A stretch of DNA of 64,000 nt. Origin: Pseudomonas sp. ICMP22404. GTDB lineage: Bacteria; Pseudomonadota; Gammaproteobacteria; Pseudomonadales; Pseudomonadaceae. The position numbers were made by a program, and so were the translations under genes. Where the stretch lies: assembly GCF_006227205.1 (NCBI RefSeq), contig NZ_VCNG01000014.1:88946-152945 (forward strand). The letters run 5' to 3'. A model generated the notes under the pieces. The model searched no databases. It was not told the origin of the DNA and saw only the letters and a program-made list of their open reading frames with translations. This document shows, piece after piece, positions 8,586-17,014 of the stretch (position 1 is the stretch's first letter; the number at the start of each line of letters is the position of its first letter).

Positions 8586-9338
8586 ATGGCCAACAGATCT
8601 GTAGTACTGGATACCGAAACCACCGGCATGCCGGTGACCGATGGTCACCGGATTATCGAGATCGGCTGTGTCGAGCTGATCGGTCGGCGGCTGACCGGTC
8701 GCCATTTCCATGTCTATCTGCAACCGGACCGCGAAAGTGACGAGGGCGCCATCGGTGTCCACGGCATCACTAACGAATTCCTGGTGGGCAAGCCGCGTTT
8801 CGCCGAAGTGGCCGATGAATTCTTCGAGTTCATCCAGGGCGCGCAACTGATCATTCACAACGCGGCGTTCGACGTTGGCTTCATCAACAACGAATTCGCC
8901 TTGATGGGGCAGCACGACCGGGCCGATATCAGCCAGCATTGCACCATTCTCGACACCCTGCTCATGGCTCGCGAGCGGCACCCGGGGCAGCGCAACAGCC
9001 TCGACGCCTTGTGCAAGCGTTATGGCGTCGATAACTCCGGCCGTGAACTGCACGGCGCCTTGCTCGACTCCGAGATCCTTGCCGACGTCTACCTGACGAT
9101 GACCGGCGGCCAGACCAGCCTGTCCCTGGCCGGTAACGCGTCGGACGGCAATGGGACCGGCGAAGGCTCGGGTGCCCAGGCCAGCGAAATTCGTCGCTTG
9201 CCCGCCGACCGTCGGCCCGCCCGGATCATTCGTGCCAGTGAAGCCGACCTGGCCGAACATGTCGCGCGCCTGGAAGCCATCGCCAAGTCCGCCGGTGCTC
9301 CAGCCCTGTGGACGCAGTTGGCTGAAGCCGGCCAGTGA
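8586..9338 (+). CDS. dnaQ: DNA polymerase III epsilon subunit (3'-5' proofreading exonuclease)
   Basis: 250-residue DEDDh exonuclease that proofreads DNA synthesis within the polymerase III core. Exo I is VVLDTETTGM (Asp 9, Glu 11), Exo II is HNAAFDVGFIN, and Exo III has the His and Asp of HGALLDSEILADVY. The conserved QPDR and GVHGITNEFL segments are present. The C-terminal tail (about 185-250), linking to the alpha subunit, ends with HVARLEAIAKSAG. The gene follows rnhA and is closed by another REP doublet. Confidence 0.97.
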   Translation: MANRSVVLDTETTGMPVTDGHRIIEIGCVELIGRRLTGRHFHVYLQPDRESDEGAIGVHGITNEFLVGKPRFAEVADEFFEFIQGAQLIIHNAAFDVGFINNEFALMGQHDRADISQHCTILDTLLMARERHPGQRNSLDALCKRYGVDNSGRELHGALLDSEILADVYLTMTGGQTSLSLAGNASDGNGTGEGSGAQASEIRRLPADRRPARIIRASEADLAEHVARLEAIAKSAGAPALWTQLAEAGQ

Positions 9339-9357
9339 GGAATTGACGATTGAACCC

Positions 9358-9449
9358 CTGTGGGAGCGAGCCTGCTCGCGATAGCGGTCGAACAGTCACT
9401 CACGAGATGACTGGCACACCGCTATCGCGAGCAGGCTCGCTCCCACAGG
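9358..9449. repeat. REP doublet after dnaQ
   Basis: A near-perfect inverted pair: CTGTGGGAGCGAGCCTGCTC at the left and its exact reverse complement at the right, with about 38 bases of spacer. It starts 20 bases after the dnaQ stop and could act as a transcript-end stabiliser. Confidence 0.92.
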
Positions 9450-9619
9450 ACGGTGGGGTCATTGTTTATTGTTCATTTCTCGCCACAATCGCCAGTACCT
9501 TCTAACCTGAGGTAACGGCAGTCCATGGGTAGCCGCTTGATGTACACAGTTTCGAGAGGCAAGGGCAATGGATTGCAACGTGCCGTTGGTTGGCTCAAGG
9601 AATGAGGACTTTAACCAGT

Positions 9620-10234
9620 ATGCAATCGGTCATGAATCCCAAACACCCTGGCCTGTCGGTGCGGGTCGTCGATGACGGCTTCGCTGCGTATATATGGGGC
9701 AGTGATTTCAGTTTCGAAGTCAGCGCCTATGGCACCGCGCAGATCGGTCGTCCCGTGAGTCAATGGCTGGTCACGCCCATTGCCCCCTATCAGAAGTGCT
9801 ATGGCATCGACCCGGAAGAGTTCAGCAGCTTCCACGACGCGCCGGACAGCGAAATCTTCATGGCCTACCTGGACGACCAGCCGGTAGGGCATCTGGTGGT
9901 CAGTACCAACTGGAACGGCTTTGCCCACATCGACGAACTGGCGGTGCATGCCCCGGCCCGTCGTCATGGGGTGGCCAAGGCCTTGCTCGACGTGGCGCAA
10001 TTCTGGAGTCGCAAGAAAAAACTGCCGGGGATCATGCTGGAAACCCAGAACAACAACCTGGGGGCTTGCCGGCTCTATGAGCGCTGCGGTTATGTGCTCG
10101 GCGGCATTGATCAGCTGCGCTATCGCGGGATCGACCGGCATACCGCCGAAGTGGCGTTGTTCTGGTACCGGTTGTTCGACGATCCGTTGGGCATGTCGGT
10201 CAATGGTTCAGCAACGCCTCGGCTTGTTCCGTAA
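9620..10234 (+). CDS. GNAT family N-acetyltransferase
   Basis: 204-residue acetyltransferase using acetyl-CoA; substrate unknown. The GNAT core is seen from about residue 75: FMAYLDDQPVGHLVVSTNW (beta 2-3), IDELAVHAPARRHGVAKALL (motif A, with the R/HGVAKAL CoA loop) and LETQNNNLGACRLYERCGY (motif B). The N-terminal 70 residues are extra to the minimal domain. The start is uncertain: ATG 9620 has AGGA at 9605-9608, and ATG 9602 or 9632 are possible. Its 3' end overlaps the convergent LysR gene by 35 bases. Confidence 0.85.
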   Translation: MQSVMNPKHPGLSVRVVDDGFAAYIWGSDFSFEVSAYGTAQIGRPVSQWLVTPIAPYQKCYGIDPEEFSSFHDAPDSEIFMAYLDDQPVGHLVVSTNWNGFAHIDELAVHAPARRHGVAKALLDVAQFWSRKKKLPGIMLETQNNNLGACRLYERCGYVLGGIDQLRYRGIDRHTAEVALFWYRLFDDPLGMSVNGSATPRLVP

Positions 10235-11093
10235 CCAGCTCCAGCAGCGCTTGAAGCGTGGGTGACGGGGGCGTACCGGTCAGGTGCAGGGCGTAGAGGC
10301 AGATGGGGATTGCGGGCGACACCGGGCATACGTCCAACCCGCCATCCTTGGCGCCCGAGGCGGTGAAGGGGTCGACGATGGCCAGGCCTTCGCCGGCCTC
10401 GACCATGGCCCGCATCATCTGGTGAGTCTGGACGCGGATCTGGATCACCGGCGCCGGGCGCAGCGCTCCGAGTTTGTTGTCGAATGCGGGGCTCAGTGGG
10501 TCCTGGCCATCGAGCCCCACCAACGACTGGCCCGCCAGATCCTGAAGCGAAATGTACTTTTGTCGTGGCTGCAGCCAGCCGTGAGGCGCGAGCAATTGCA
10601 GTTTGCCCTGGGCGATCATCTGGCAATGGATATCGGGATGCTCAGGGTCGTGCAGGCTCAGACCCAGGTCGCTGTCGCGCAGCAGCAGGCTGCGGACGAT
10701 CTCACGGGTCGGCTGGCTCAGCAGCGTGCATGGCGCATCCGGGTAGCGGCGGCGCAGGGCAGCCATGCTGCGGGGCAATAATTGCTGGGCCAGTGGCGGG
10801 GTGCAGATGATCCGCAGGGGCGGCGCCTGGTAGTGTTTCAAACTGCTGGCCAAGCGCTGCACCGGCTCAAGGGCGTCATACACGCCGGTGATGCCGTCGC
10901 GCAGTTCAAGGGCTTCCCGAGTGGCCTGCAAGCGTCCGCGCACGCTGGCGAACAACATGAAGCCCAGTTGAGCTTCGGCATCGCGCAGGGTCGACTCGAC
11001 TTCAGCGACCGGCAATTGCAGCCATTCAGCCGCCGTGCCCAGGTGGCCGGTCTGCAGCAGCGCCTGGATCACTTCGATGTGGCGTAGTCGCAT
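10200..11093 (-). CDS. LysR family transcriptional regulator
   Basis: 297-residue regulator. The N-terminal winged helix (about residues 1-60) begins MRLRHIEVIQALLQTGHLGTAAEWL, with the helix-turn-helix and the LysR wing LGFMLFASVRGRLQAT. A periplasmic-binding-protein-like effector domain follows from about 90 (PPLRIICTPPLAQQLLPRSM). The helix-turn-helix is less canonical than in most LysR proteins (TAAEWLQLPVAEVESTLRDAE). It is convergent with, and overlaps, the GNAT gene. No obvious divergent target exists, because the next gene upstream is a small gene on the same strand. Targets are unknown. Confidence 0.88.
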   Translation of the reverse strand: MRLRHIEVIQALLQTGHLGTAAEWLQLPVAEVESTLRDAEAQLGFMLFASVRGRLQATREALELRDGITGVYDALEPVQRLASSLKHYQAPPLRIICTPPLAQQLLPRSMAALRRRYPDAPCTLLSQPTREIVRSLLLRDSDLGLSLHDPEHPDIHCQMIAQGKLQLLAPHGWLQPRQKYISLQDLAGQSLVGLDGQDPLSPAFDNKLGALRPAPVIQIRVQTHQMMRAMVEAGEGLAIVDPFTASGAKDGGLDVCPVSPAIPICLYALHLTGTPPSPTLQALLELVTEQAEALLNH

Positions 11094-11171
11094 GCAAGAA
11101 GTCCGTGTGCGGCGGGAGAGCCATTGAATGGCTGAATCCTAACCCAAGTCCGGGCATGACTTCTGCTTATG

Positions 11172-11405
11172 TCATAAAGCTATTTGCGTTTCGGGTTCGC
11201 GCACCAATTCAATGCCGGACTGTACCAGCAGGAACCTGTCCTCATCGAGCTTGCTGACCCGATCACCGATGGCCAGTTTGTAAGTGGTGACAGGCTCCTT
11301 GCCGTTTCCGTCCGGCGACGGGGTCGATTCCTGGAATTCATGCACCGAATAGACGCGACCTTCGGCGTCCCGCGCATGAAATTGTCCGACAAGTACTGCT
11401 GCCAT
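11172..11405 (-). CDS. Small conserved hypothetical protein
   Basis: 77-residue acidic protein starting MAAVLVGQFHARDAEGRVYS and ending REPETQIAL. GAGG lies about nine bases before the ATG, the composition is balanced, and it is flanked by short non-coding spacers, so it is likely real. The content suggests a small beta-rich domain (YSVHEFQE, TTYKLAIGDRVSKLDEDRFLL). No signal peptide or membrane segment is seen. I do not recognise a function; similar single-domain proteins occur widely in Pseudomonas. Confidence 0.7.
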   Translation of the reverse strand: MAAVLVGQFHARDAEGRVYSVHEFQESTPSPDGNGKEPVTTYKLAIGDRVSKLDEDRFLLVQSGIELVREPETQIAL

Positions 11406-11588
11406 TGCTTAGAACCTCTGGAAATAGATCACTCGATTTACGGTTCTGTAGACCTTGCCCATGCGCGGTAAGTTTTCCTACAAGAAAAAAATAGTCCAAG
11501 CGGCCGGTTTTCGACTTTCCGCTGGTCCAATAATCCGCCCGATCATCTATAAATAGAGTCCCCTTTGATCCCTAGCCGAGAACATCCA

Positions 11589-12146
11589 ATGAGTAATGTC
11601 TATACAGTGGCCGTTTTAGTGGGAAGCCTGCGCAAGGCGTCGATCAATCGCAAGTTGGCACTGGCACTGGCGGACCTGGCGCCTGCCAACCTGAAGCTGG
11701 AGATCGTCGAGATAGGCGACCTGCCGCTCTACAACGAAGACATTGATGCCTCGCCCCCGGCTGCCTACAGCACCTTCCGCCAACGGGTAGGCGCAGCCGA
11801 TGCCTTGCTGTTCGTCACCCCGGAGTACAACCGTTCCGTGCCGGCACCGTTGAAGAACGCCATCGACGTCGGTTCGCGTCCCTATGGCCAGAGCTGCCTG
11901 AGCGGCAAACCGGGTGCAGTGATCAGCGCATCGCCGGGCGCCATCGGCGGTTTTGGCGCCAATCACCATCTGCGCCAGTCTCTAGTGTTCCTCAATGTGC
12001 CGTGCATGCAGCAACCTGAAGGCTACCTGAGCAATGCCGGCACGGCGTTCGATGAGGCGGGTCATGTGTCGGAGTCGGTGAAGCCGTTCCTGCAGACATT
12101 CATCAATGCCTATGGTCAGTGGGTCGAGCAGCATAAAAAGGTCTGA
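11589..12146 (+). CDS. NADPH-dependent FMN reductase / quinone-chromate reductase family
   Basis: 185-residue flavodoxin-like oxidoreductase. From the ATG at 11589 (MSNVYTVAVLVGS) it shows the FMN phosphate loop GSLRKASINRKLA, then LPLYNEDID, the signature VTPEYNRSVPAPLKNAID and the GAIGGFGANHHLRQ segment, as in ChrR/YieF-type quinone and chromate reductases. It is shorter than ArsH and lacks ArsH's N-terminal extension. Expected role: two-electron reduction of quinones or metals with FMN and NAD(P)H. It sits upstream of arsR, on the same strand but separated by a hairpin, so it is probably a separate unit. Confidence 0.87.
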   Translation: MSNVYTVAVLVGSLRKASINRKLALALADLAPANLKLEIVEIGDLPLYNEDIDASPPAAYSTFRQRVGAADALLFVTPEYNRSVPAPLKNAIDVGSRPYGQSCLSGKPGAVISASPGAIGGFGANHHLRQSLVFLNVPCMQQPEGYLSNAGTAFDEAGHVSESVKPFLQTFINAYGQWVEQHKKV

Positions 12147-12165
12147 TGCCCCTGCGATAATCCCG

Positions 12166-12192
12166 ATGGCGAGGGGGCAAGCTCTCTCGCCA
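12166..12192. terminator. Hairpin after the flavin reductase gene
   Basis: The arms ATGGCGAG and CTCGCCAT flank an 11-base loop, 20 bases after the reductase stop. There is no clear T run, so it may be a transcript-end structure or a relic of the GTGGCGAGGGG repeat family also seen at 51626. Confidence 0.4.
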
Positions 12193-12228
12193 TGGGTTCA
12201 TCGGTCACCCCAATCGCCGCTTTACTGA

Positions 12229-12251
12229 ATATTCGGGCTTCCATATATTCG
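12229..12251 (+). promoter_or_regulatory. Possible ArsR operator upstream of arsR
   Basis: The heptamer ATATTCG occurs at 12229-12235 and again at 12245-12251, a 16-base (about one and a half turn) repeat in an AT-rich stretch 30-50 bases before the arsR ATG. ArsR proteins usually bind AT-rich repeats over their own promoter, so this is a reasonable candidate. The assignment is by position only. Confidence 0.28.
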
Positions 12252-12280
12252 TCCTTCGCTTCCCCAGACTTTTTTCCGTC

Positions 12281-12631
12281 ATGTCCAATCCCCACAATCC
12301 CGTCGAGGTCTTCAAGGCCCTGGCCGACGACACCCGAACCCGCATTGCGTTGCTGCTGGCCCGCGAGGGGGAGTTGTGTGTCTGTGAACTCACCGCCGCC
12401 CTGGACCTGAGCCAGCCGAAAATCTCCCGGCACCTGGCGCAGTTGCGTCATGCCGACCTGCTCAGTGACCGACGGCAAGGACAGTGGGTCTACTACCGTC
12501 TACATCCGCAATTGCCCGCCTGGATCCGCACGTTGCTGGAGCAGGCGCTGGCGGCCAATGCGGCCTGGCTGGCGGCGGATGTCGAGCGCCTGGCGGCGAT
12601 GGCCGATCGTCCGGTGGCGCGTTGCTGCTGA
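12281..12631 (+). CDS. arsR: ArsR family arsenite-responsive repressor
   Basis: 116-residue winged-helix repressor that releases its operator on binding As(III)/Sb(III). The metal-site motif ELCVCEL (Cys 33 and Cys 35) lies at the start of the recognition helix region, followed by LDLSQPKISRHLAQLRHADLL. E. coli ArsR also has a third cysteine two residues further on, which is absent here; two cysteines close the C-terminus (RCC) and might contribute. It is directly followed by arsB after 37 bases, forming an arsRB operon that presumably represses itself. Confidence 0.93.
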   Translation: MSNPHNPVEVFKALADDTRTRIALLLAREGELCVCELTAALDLSQPKISRHLAQLRHADLLSDRRQGQWVYYRLHPQLPAWIRTLLEQALAANAAWLAADVERLAAMADRPVARCC

Positions 12632-12668
12632 CGTTTCTTATCAATCCCTCCTTCCAAGGCTGTAGCGC

Positions 12669-13952
12669 ATGCTTGTCGCGTCATTGATTTTTCTCCTGAC
12701 CATTACCCTGGTGATCTGGCAGCCCAAAGGGCTCGGCGTTGGCTGGAGCGCGACGTTCGGCGCGCTGCTGGCGTTGTTGAGCGGGGTGGTGCAGATCAGC
12801 GACATCCCTCTGGTGTGGCATATCATCTGGAATGCCACCGGTACCTTCGTTGCGCTGATCATCATCAGCCTGTTGCTGGACGAAGCGGGTTTTTTCGCCT
12901 GGGCGGCGCTGCACGTGGCCCGGTGGGGGCGGGGCAGTGGGCGCAAGCTGTTCGCCTACATGGTGCTGCTCGGTGCGCTGGTGTCGGCGTTGTTCGCCAA
13001 TGACGGCGCGGCGCTGATCCTCACGCCCATCGTGATTTCCATGCTGCTGGCCCTGCGCTTTTCCCCGGCGGCGACCCTGGCTTTCGTGATGGGGGCCGGT
13101 TTCATTGCCGACACCGCGAGCCTGCCGCTGGTGGTGTCGAACCTGGTGAATATCGTCTCGGCGGACTTCTTCGGCATCGGCTTCAACCGCTACGCGGCGG
13201 TGATGGTGCCGGTGAACCTGGTGGCCGTGGCGGCCAGCCTGGCGATCCTGATGTGGTTTTTCCGCCGCGATATCCCCCGTGACTACGACCCGCATCAACT
13301 GGACGATCCGGCGAGTGCCATCCACGACACCGCGACGTTCTATGCCGGCTGGGCCGTGTTGGTGATTCTGTTACTGGGGTGCTTTGCCCTGGAGCCCCTG
13401 GGCATTCCCATCAGTGCCATTTCGGCTGTCTGCGCCGCGTTGCTGCTGGCCGTAGCCGCTCGCGGTCACAAGATCTCCACCCGCAAAGCCATGAAGGAAG
13501 CGCCGTGGCAGATCGTGATCTTTTCCCTGGGCATGTACCTGGTGGTCTACGGCTTGCGCAATGCCGGACTGACCGACTCCCTGGCCCGCTGGCTCGACGT
13601 GTTCGCCGGTTACGGCGTGTGGGGCGCGGCCATGGGCACCGGGGTGTTGACGGCGTTGCTCTCGTCGGTCATGAACAACCTGCCGACGGTGCTGGTCGGT
13701 GCCTTGTCCATTGACGCCAGTCATGCCACTGGCGCGGTGAAGGAAGCGATGGTCTACGCCAATGTCATCGGCAGCGACCTGGGGCCGAAGATCACGCCGA
13801 TCGGCAGCCTGGCAACGCTGCTATGGCTGCATGTGCTGGCGCGCAAGGATATCCGGATTGGCTGGGGCTACTACTTCAAGGTTGGCGTGGTGTTGACGGT
13901 GCCGGTGTTGCTGGTGACGTTGGCGGCGTTGGCGTTGCGTTTGTCCTTCTAG
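12669..13952 (+). CDS. arsB: Arsenite/antimonite efflux permease
   Basis: 427-residue inner-membrane carrier that exports As(OH)3 in exchange for protons. The N-terminus (MLVASLIFLLTITLVIWQPK), the ALFANDGAALILTPIV segment, the MGAGFIADTASLPLVVSNLVN segment and the SSVMNNLPTVL segment are characteristic of ArsB/Acr-type ion transporters of the ArsB class. Eleven to twelve hydrophobic segments are visible. It is co-transcribed with arsR. No arsC or arsH follows; the next gene is on the other strand beyond a REP doublet. Without arsC the pair handles arsenite, not arsenate, unless a reductase is encoded elsewhere. Confidence 0.95.
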   Translation: MLVASLIFLLTITLVIWQPKGLGVGWSATFGALLALLSGVVQISDIPLVWHIIWNATGTFVALIIISLLLDEAGFFAWAALHVARWGRGSGRKLFAYMVLLGALVSALFANDGAALILTPIVISMLLALRFSPAATLAFVMGAGFIADTASLPLVVSNLVNIVSADFFGIGFNRYAAVMVPVNLVAVAASLAILMWFFRRDIPRDYDPHQLDDPASAIHDTATFYAGWAVLVILLLGCFALEPLGIPISAISAVCAALLLAVAARGHKISTRKAMKEAPWQIVIFSLGMYLVVYGLRNAGLTDSLARWLDVFAGYGVWGAAMGTGVLTALLSSVMNNLPTVLVGALSIDASHATGAVKEAMVYANVIGSDLGPKITPIGSLATLLWLHVLARKDIRIGWGYYFKVGVVLTVPVLLVTLAALALRLSF

Positions 13953-13962
13953 ACCGTAGCGA

Positions 13963-14060
13963 CGCTATCGCGAGCAGGCTCGCTCCCACAGGGGAGTATG
14001 ACAAACACAAAACTTGTGTTCACTGAAGATCCATTGTGGGAGCGAGCCTGCTCGCGATGG
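13963..14060. repeat. REP doublet in outward (reversed) orientation
   Basis: Here the pair is turned inside out: CGAGCAGGCTCGCTCCCACA comes first and TGTGGGAGCGAGCCTGCTCG second, about 40 bases apart, so the TGTGGGA ends face each other. Most doublets in the window have the opposite arrangement. It lies between the convergent ends of arsB and the DUF1853 gene. Confidence 0.88.
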
Positions 14061-14083
14061 GGGCCGCCCAGGCAGCACAAAAC

Positions 14084-15049
14084 TCAACCATTGCCCGGCA
14101 CATCCGGCCAAAGATCCGCCACCAGGAACACCCGCTCGGCCTCTTCCCACTCACCTTCGGCGTTTTCACTCAGGCGCACCATCAGTTGTGCGGGCGCCAT
14201 TGGGTCCAGGGCCATTCGCCAAGCGTCCAGTTGAGCAATGCTCCAGGTCTGCTCCGCCGGATAGTGGGCCGGCGCCAGCCAGGCGGCGCGGGGCAGGGGT
14301 TGCCAGCGGCCCGGCGGGCGCTGGGCAATGAACGCCGGCCAGTCCCGTTGGCGCAGCCAACTGCCCCGCAGGTGCCTGGGATGCGCGCCGCTTGGCGGTT
14401 CGGCCTGTCCGGGCCAGGGATAGAGCAGGTAGCCCCCCAGCCAGAGCTCGGAGCGAAACAACTCGAGCCCCGACGGTTCAATGCCCAGTGCCCCCATGGC
14501 TTCCCGGCTTTCCGGGCGCGCCGAGATCGGCAGTTGGTGCTCCCGCAGATGAGTCAGTTTACGGTCGAGCCGGTCATGGCAGCCCGGGCCGAGCCACTGC
14601 GCGGTGTCCCGGCCATCGCCCTGTTGCGGTCCGAGGTACAGCTTGATCGCCAGTTCCAGGTGATGGATGCCGTCCTTATCGCGCAGCAGCAGGTCGAGTT
14701 CACCCAGGGTCTGGCCTTCGCGGCGGATCGGCAGGTTCGCGGCGATCAGCTCGATGCCCGGCGCATGCTGCACAGCAAATTGCCATAGCCGTTCGTAATA
14801 GAGGCCCAGGCGCTGGGTTCGTCCCTGGGACAACCAGTGCAGCAGCGGGTAGCTGTCGCGGTCCAGCTGCTGCAGCCAATGTTCCAGTCGGTGGGGGTGT
14901 TGCACCCAATCGCTGCCGGTCAGGGGATGACGTTGGGGCCAGGGCGTGTCGATGAGCATCGGCGGGGCGAGTATCACCCACGCAAGATCGCGCACCTCGG
15001 GATGGCGCAAGCGGCGGGGCAGGTCCAGCAATTCGGGAAACAGGATCAT
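14084..15049 (-). CDS. DUF1853 family protein
   Basis: 321-residue cytoplasmic protein of unknown function; the family is common next to nadK in Pseudomonas. Around residues 110-135 it has GELDLLLRDKDGIHHLELAIK, an arrangement (acidic residue, then E-x-x-K on the next strand) that resembles the active site of PD-(D/E)XK nucleases. The resemblance is mine and is not proof of activity. The rest is rich in Trp, Arg and Leu without membrane segments. It is divergent from nadK with about 100 bases between the starts. Confidence 0.85.
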   Translation of the reverse strand: MILFPELLDLPRRLRHPEVRDLAWVILAPPMLIDTPWPQRHPLTGSDWVQHPHRLEHWLQQLDRDSYPLLHWLSQGRTQRLGLYYERLWQFAVQHAPGIELIAANLPIRREGQTLGELDLLLRDKDGIHHLELAIKLYLGPQQGDGRDTAQWLGPGCHDRLDRKLTHLREHQLPISARPESREAMGALGIEPSGLELFRSELWLGGYLLYPWPGQAEPPSGAHPRHLRGSWLRQRDWPAFIAQRPPGRWQPLPRAAWLAPAHYPAEQTWSIAQLDAWRMALDPMAPAQLMVRLSENAEGEWEEAERVFLVADLWPDVPGNG

Positions 15050-15152
15050 TTTGCGAGCATAGCCTGTAGAGAAGGCTTAAAGAATTTTGTCTATGGGCCG
15101 CTTTCGCCCATAATCGGGTTTTTCGCCCGCCGCAGACCCTCGCAGGAGCCCC

Positions 15153-16043
15153 ATGGAGCAATTTCGCAATATCGGCATCATCGGTCGCCTGGGCAGTTCG
15201 CAGGTCCTGGACACCGTTCGCCGCCTCAAACGTTTTCTCCTGGAGCGACACCTGCATGTGATCCTCGAAGATACCATCGCCGAAGTGCTGCCGGGCCATG
15301 GCCTGCAGACGTCGTCGCGCAAGATGCTCGGCGAAGTCTGCGACATGGTGATCGTGGTTGGCGGTGACGGCAGCCTGCTGGGGGCCGCACGAGCCCTGGC
15401 GCGGCACAACATTCCGGTGCTGGGGATCAACCGCGGCAGCCTCGGTTTCCTCACCGATATCCGCCCCGATGAGCTGGAAACCAAAGTGGCCGAGGTGCTC
15501 GACGGCCATTACCTGGTGGAAAACCGCTTCCTGCTGCAAGCCGAGGTCCGCCGTCACGCCGAGGCCATCGGCCAGGGCGACGCCCTCAATGACGTGGTGC
15601 TGCACCCCGGCAAATCCACGCGCATGATCGAATTCGAGTTGTACATCGATGGCCAGTTCGTCTGCAGCCAGAAGGCTGACGGCCTGATCGTCGCCACGCC
15701 CACCGGTTCCACTGCCTACGCGCTGTCCGCCGGTGGCCCGATCATGCACCCCAAGCTCGACGCTATTGTGATTGTGCCCATGTACCCCCATACCTTGTCT
15801 GGGCGACCCATCGTGGTCGATGGCAACAGTGAGCTGAAAATCGTCGTGTCCAAGGATATGCAGATCTACCCGCAAGTGTCCTGCGATGGCCAGAACCATT
15901 TCACCTGCGCGCCGGGCGACACCATCACCGTCAGCAAGAAGGCGCAGAAGCTGCGTCTGATCCATCCGCTGGATCACAATTACTACGAAGTCTGCCGGAC
16001 CAAGCTCGGCTGGGGCAGTCGATTGGGAGGTAGAGGCGACTGA
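15153..16043 (+). CDS. nadK: NAD kinase
   Basis: 296-residue enzyme that phosphorylates NAD to NADP in the cytoplasm. The ATP/NAD motif GGDGSLLGAAR is at residues 70-80, then NRGSLGFLTDI, the NDVVLH segment and PTGSTAYALSAGGPI. Length matches the family. The last base of its stop codon is the first base of the next gene's ATG (TGATG), so the phosphatase gene downstream is translationally coupled. Confidence 0.97.
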   Translation: MEQFRNIGIIGRLGSSQVLDTVRRLKRFLLERHLHVILEDTIAEVLPGHGLQTSSRKMLGEVCDMVIVVGGDGSLLGAARALARHNIPVLGINRGSLGFLTDIRPDELETKVAEVLDGHYLVENRFLLQAEVRRHAEAIGQGDALNDVVLHPGKSTRMIEFELYIDGQFVCSQKADGLIVATPTGSTAYALSAGGPIMHPKLDAIVIVPMYPHTLSGRPIVVDGNSELKIVVSKDMQIYPQVSCDGQNHFTCAPGDTITVSKKAQKLRLIHPLDHNYYEVCRTKLGWGSRLGGRGD

Positions 16044-17014
16044 TGCTCGATCCTGCGCGCAGTTACGATCTGATCGGTGACGTGCACGGATGCGCCCTGA
16101 CCCTGGAACACCTGCTGGACCGACTCGGTTACCACAAGCAGGGCGGGGTCTGGCGCCATCCGTCGCGCATGGCCGTGTTCCTGGGCGATATCATCGACCG
16201 TGGGCCGCGGATCCGCGAGGCGTTGCATATCGTCCGCGACATGGTCGTGGCCGGCCAGGCGTTGTGCATCATGGGCAACCACGAGTTCAACGCCCTGGGC
16301 TGGAGCACACCGGCACTGCCTGGCAGCGGCCAGCGGTATGTGCGTGAACACACGCCGCGCCATGCCCGCCTGCTCAACGAAACCCTGACCCAGTTCGAGC
16401 AGTACCCCGACGAATGGCACGATTTCCTCCAGTGGTTCTATGAACTGCCGCTGTTGATCGATGCCGGTCGCTTCCGGGTGGTGCACGCCTGCTGGGACGC
16501 CGGCCTGATCGAACCGTTGCGTGGTCTGTTCCCGGACGCCCGGATCGACGAACACTTTCTCCAGGCCTCGGCGCAGACAGGCAGTTTCGCCTGCACGGTG
16601 TTCGACCGCCTGCTGCGTGGCACCGACATGCGCCTGCCCCACGGCATGACCCTGACCGGGGGCGATGGCCTGACCCGTTCGTTCTTCCGCACCAAGTTCT
16701 GGGAGGACGATCCGAAAACCTACGGGGACATCGTGTTCCAACCCGATGCCTTGCCCGAGCCGGTGGCACGCAGGCCACTGTCCCCGGATGAAAAGAACAA
16801 CCTGCTGCGCTACGGCGCCGATGAGCCACTGCTGTTTGTCGGTCATTACTGGCGCAGCGGCAAACCCGCGCCGATCCGCGCGAACCTGGCATGCCTGGAC
16901 TACAGCGCCGTGCTCTACGGCAAGTTGGCCGCCTATCGCCTGGACCAGGAAACCCATCTGGACCCGCACAAGTTCGTCTGGGTCGATGTGGAACGTCCGG
17001 AGATGGTCAAATGA
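16043..17014 (+). CDS. Metallophosphoesterase (serine/threonine phosphatase-like)
   Basis: 323-residue member of the calcineurin-like superfamily. The metal-binding signatures appear in order: GDVHG (residues 12-16), GDIIDRGP (about 48-55) and GNHEFNALGW (about 79-88), with later His ligands near RVVHACWD and VGHYWR. Substrate unknown; related proteins are bacterial PPP phosphatases or diadenosine-tetraphosphatase-like enzymes. It overlaps nadK by one base and the rhomboid gene by four, in a tightly coupled operon. Confidence 0.9.
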   Translation: MLDPARSYDLIGDVHGCALTLEHLLDRLGYHKQGGVWRHPSRMAVFLGDIIDRGPRIREALHIVRDMVVAGQALCIMGNHEFNALGWSTPALPGSGQRYVREHTPRHARLLNETLTQFEQYPDEWHDFLQWFYELPLLIDAGRFRVVHACWDAGLIEPLRGLFPDARIDEHFLQASAQTGSFACTVFDRLLRGTDMRLPHGMTLTGGDGLTRSFFRTKFWEDDPKTYGDIVFQPDALPEPVARRPLSPDEKNNLLRYGADEPLLFVGHYWRSGKPAPIRANLACLDYSAVLYGKLAAYRLDQETHLDPHKFVWVDVERPEMVK

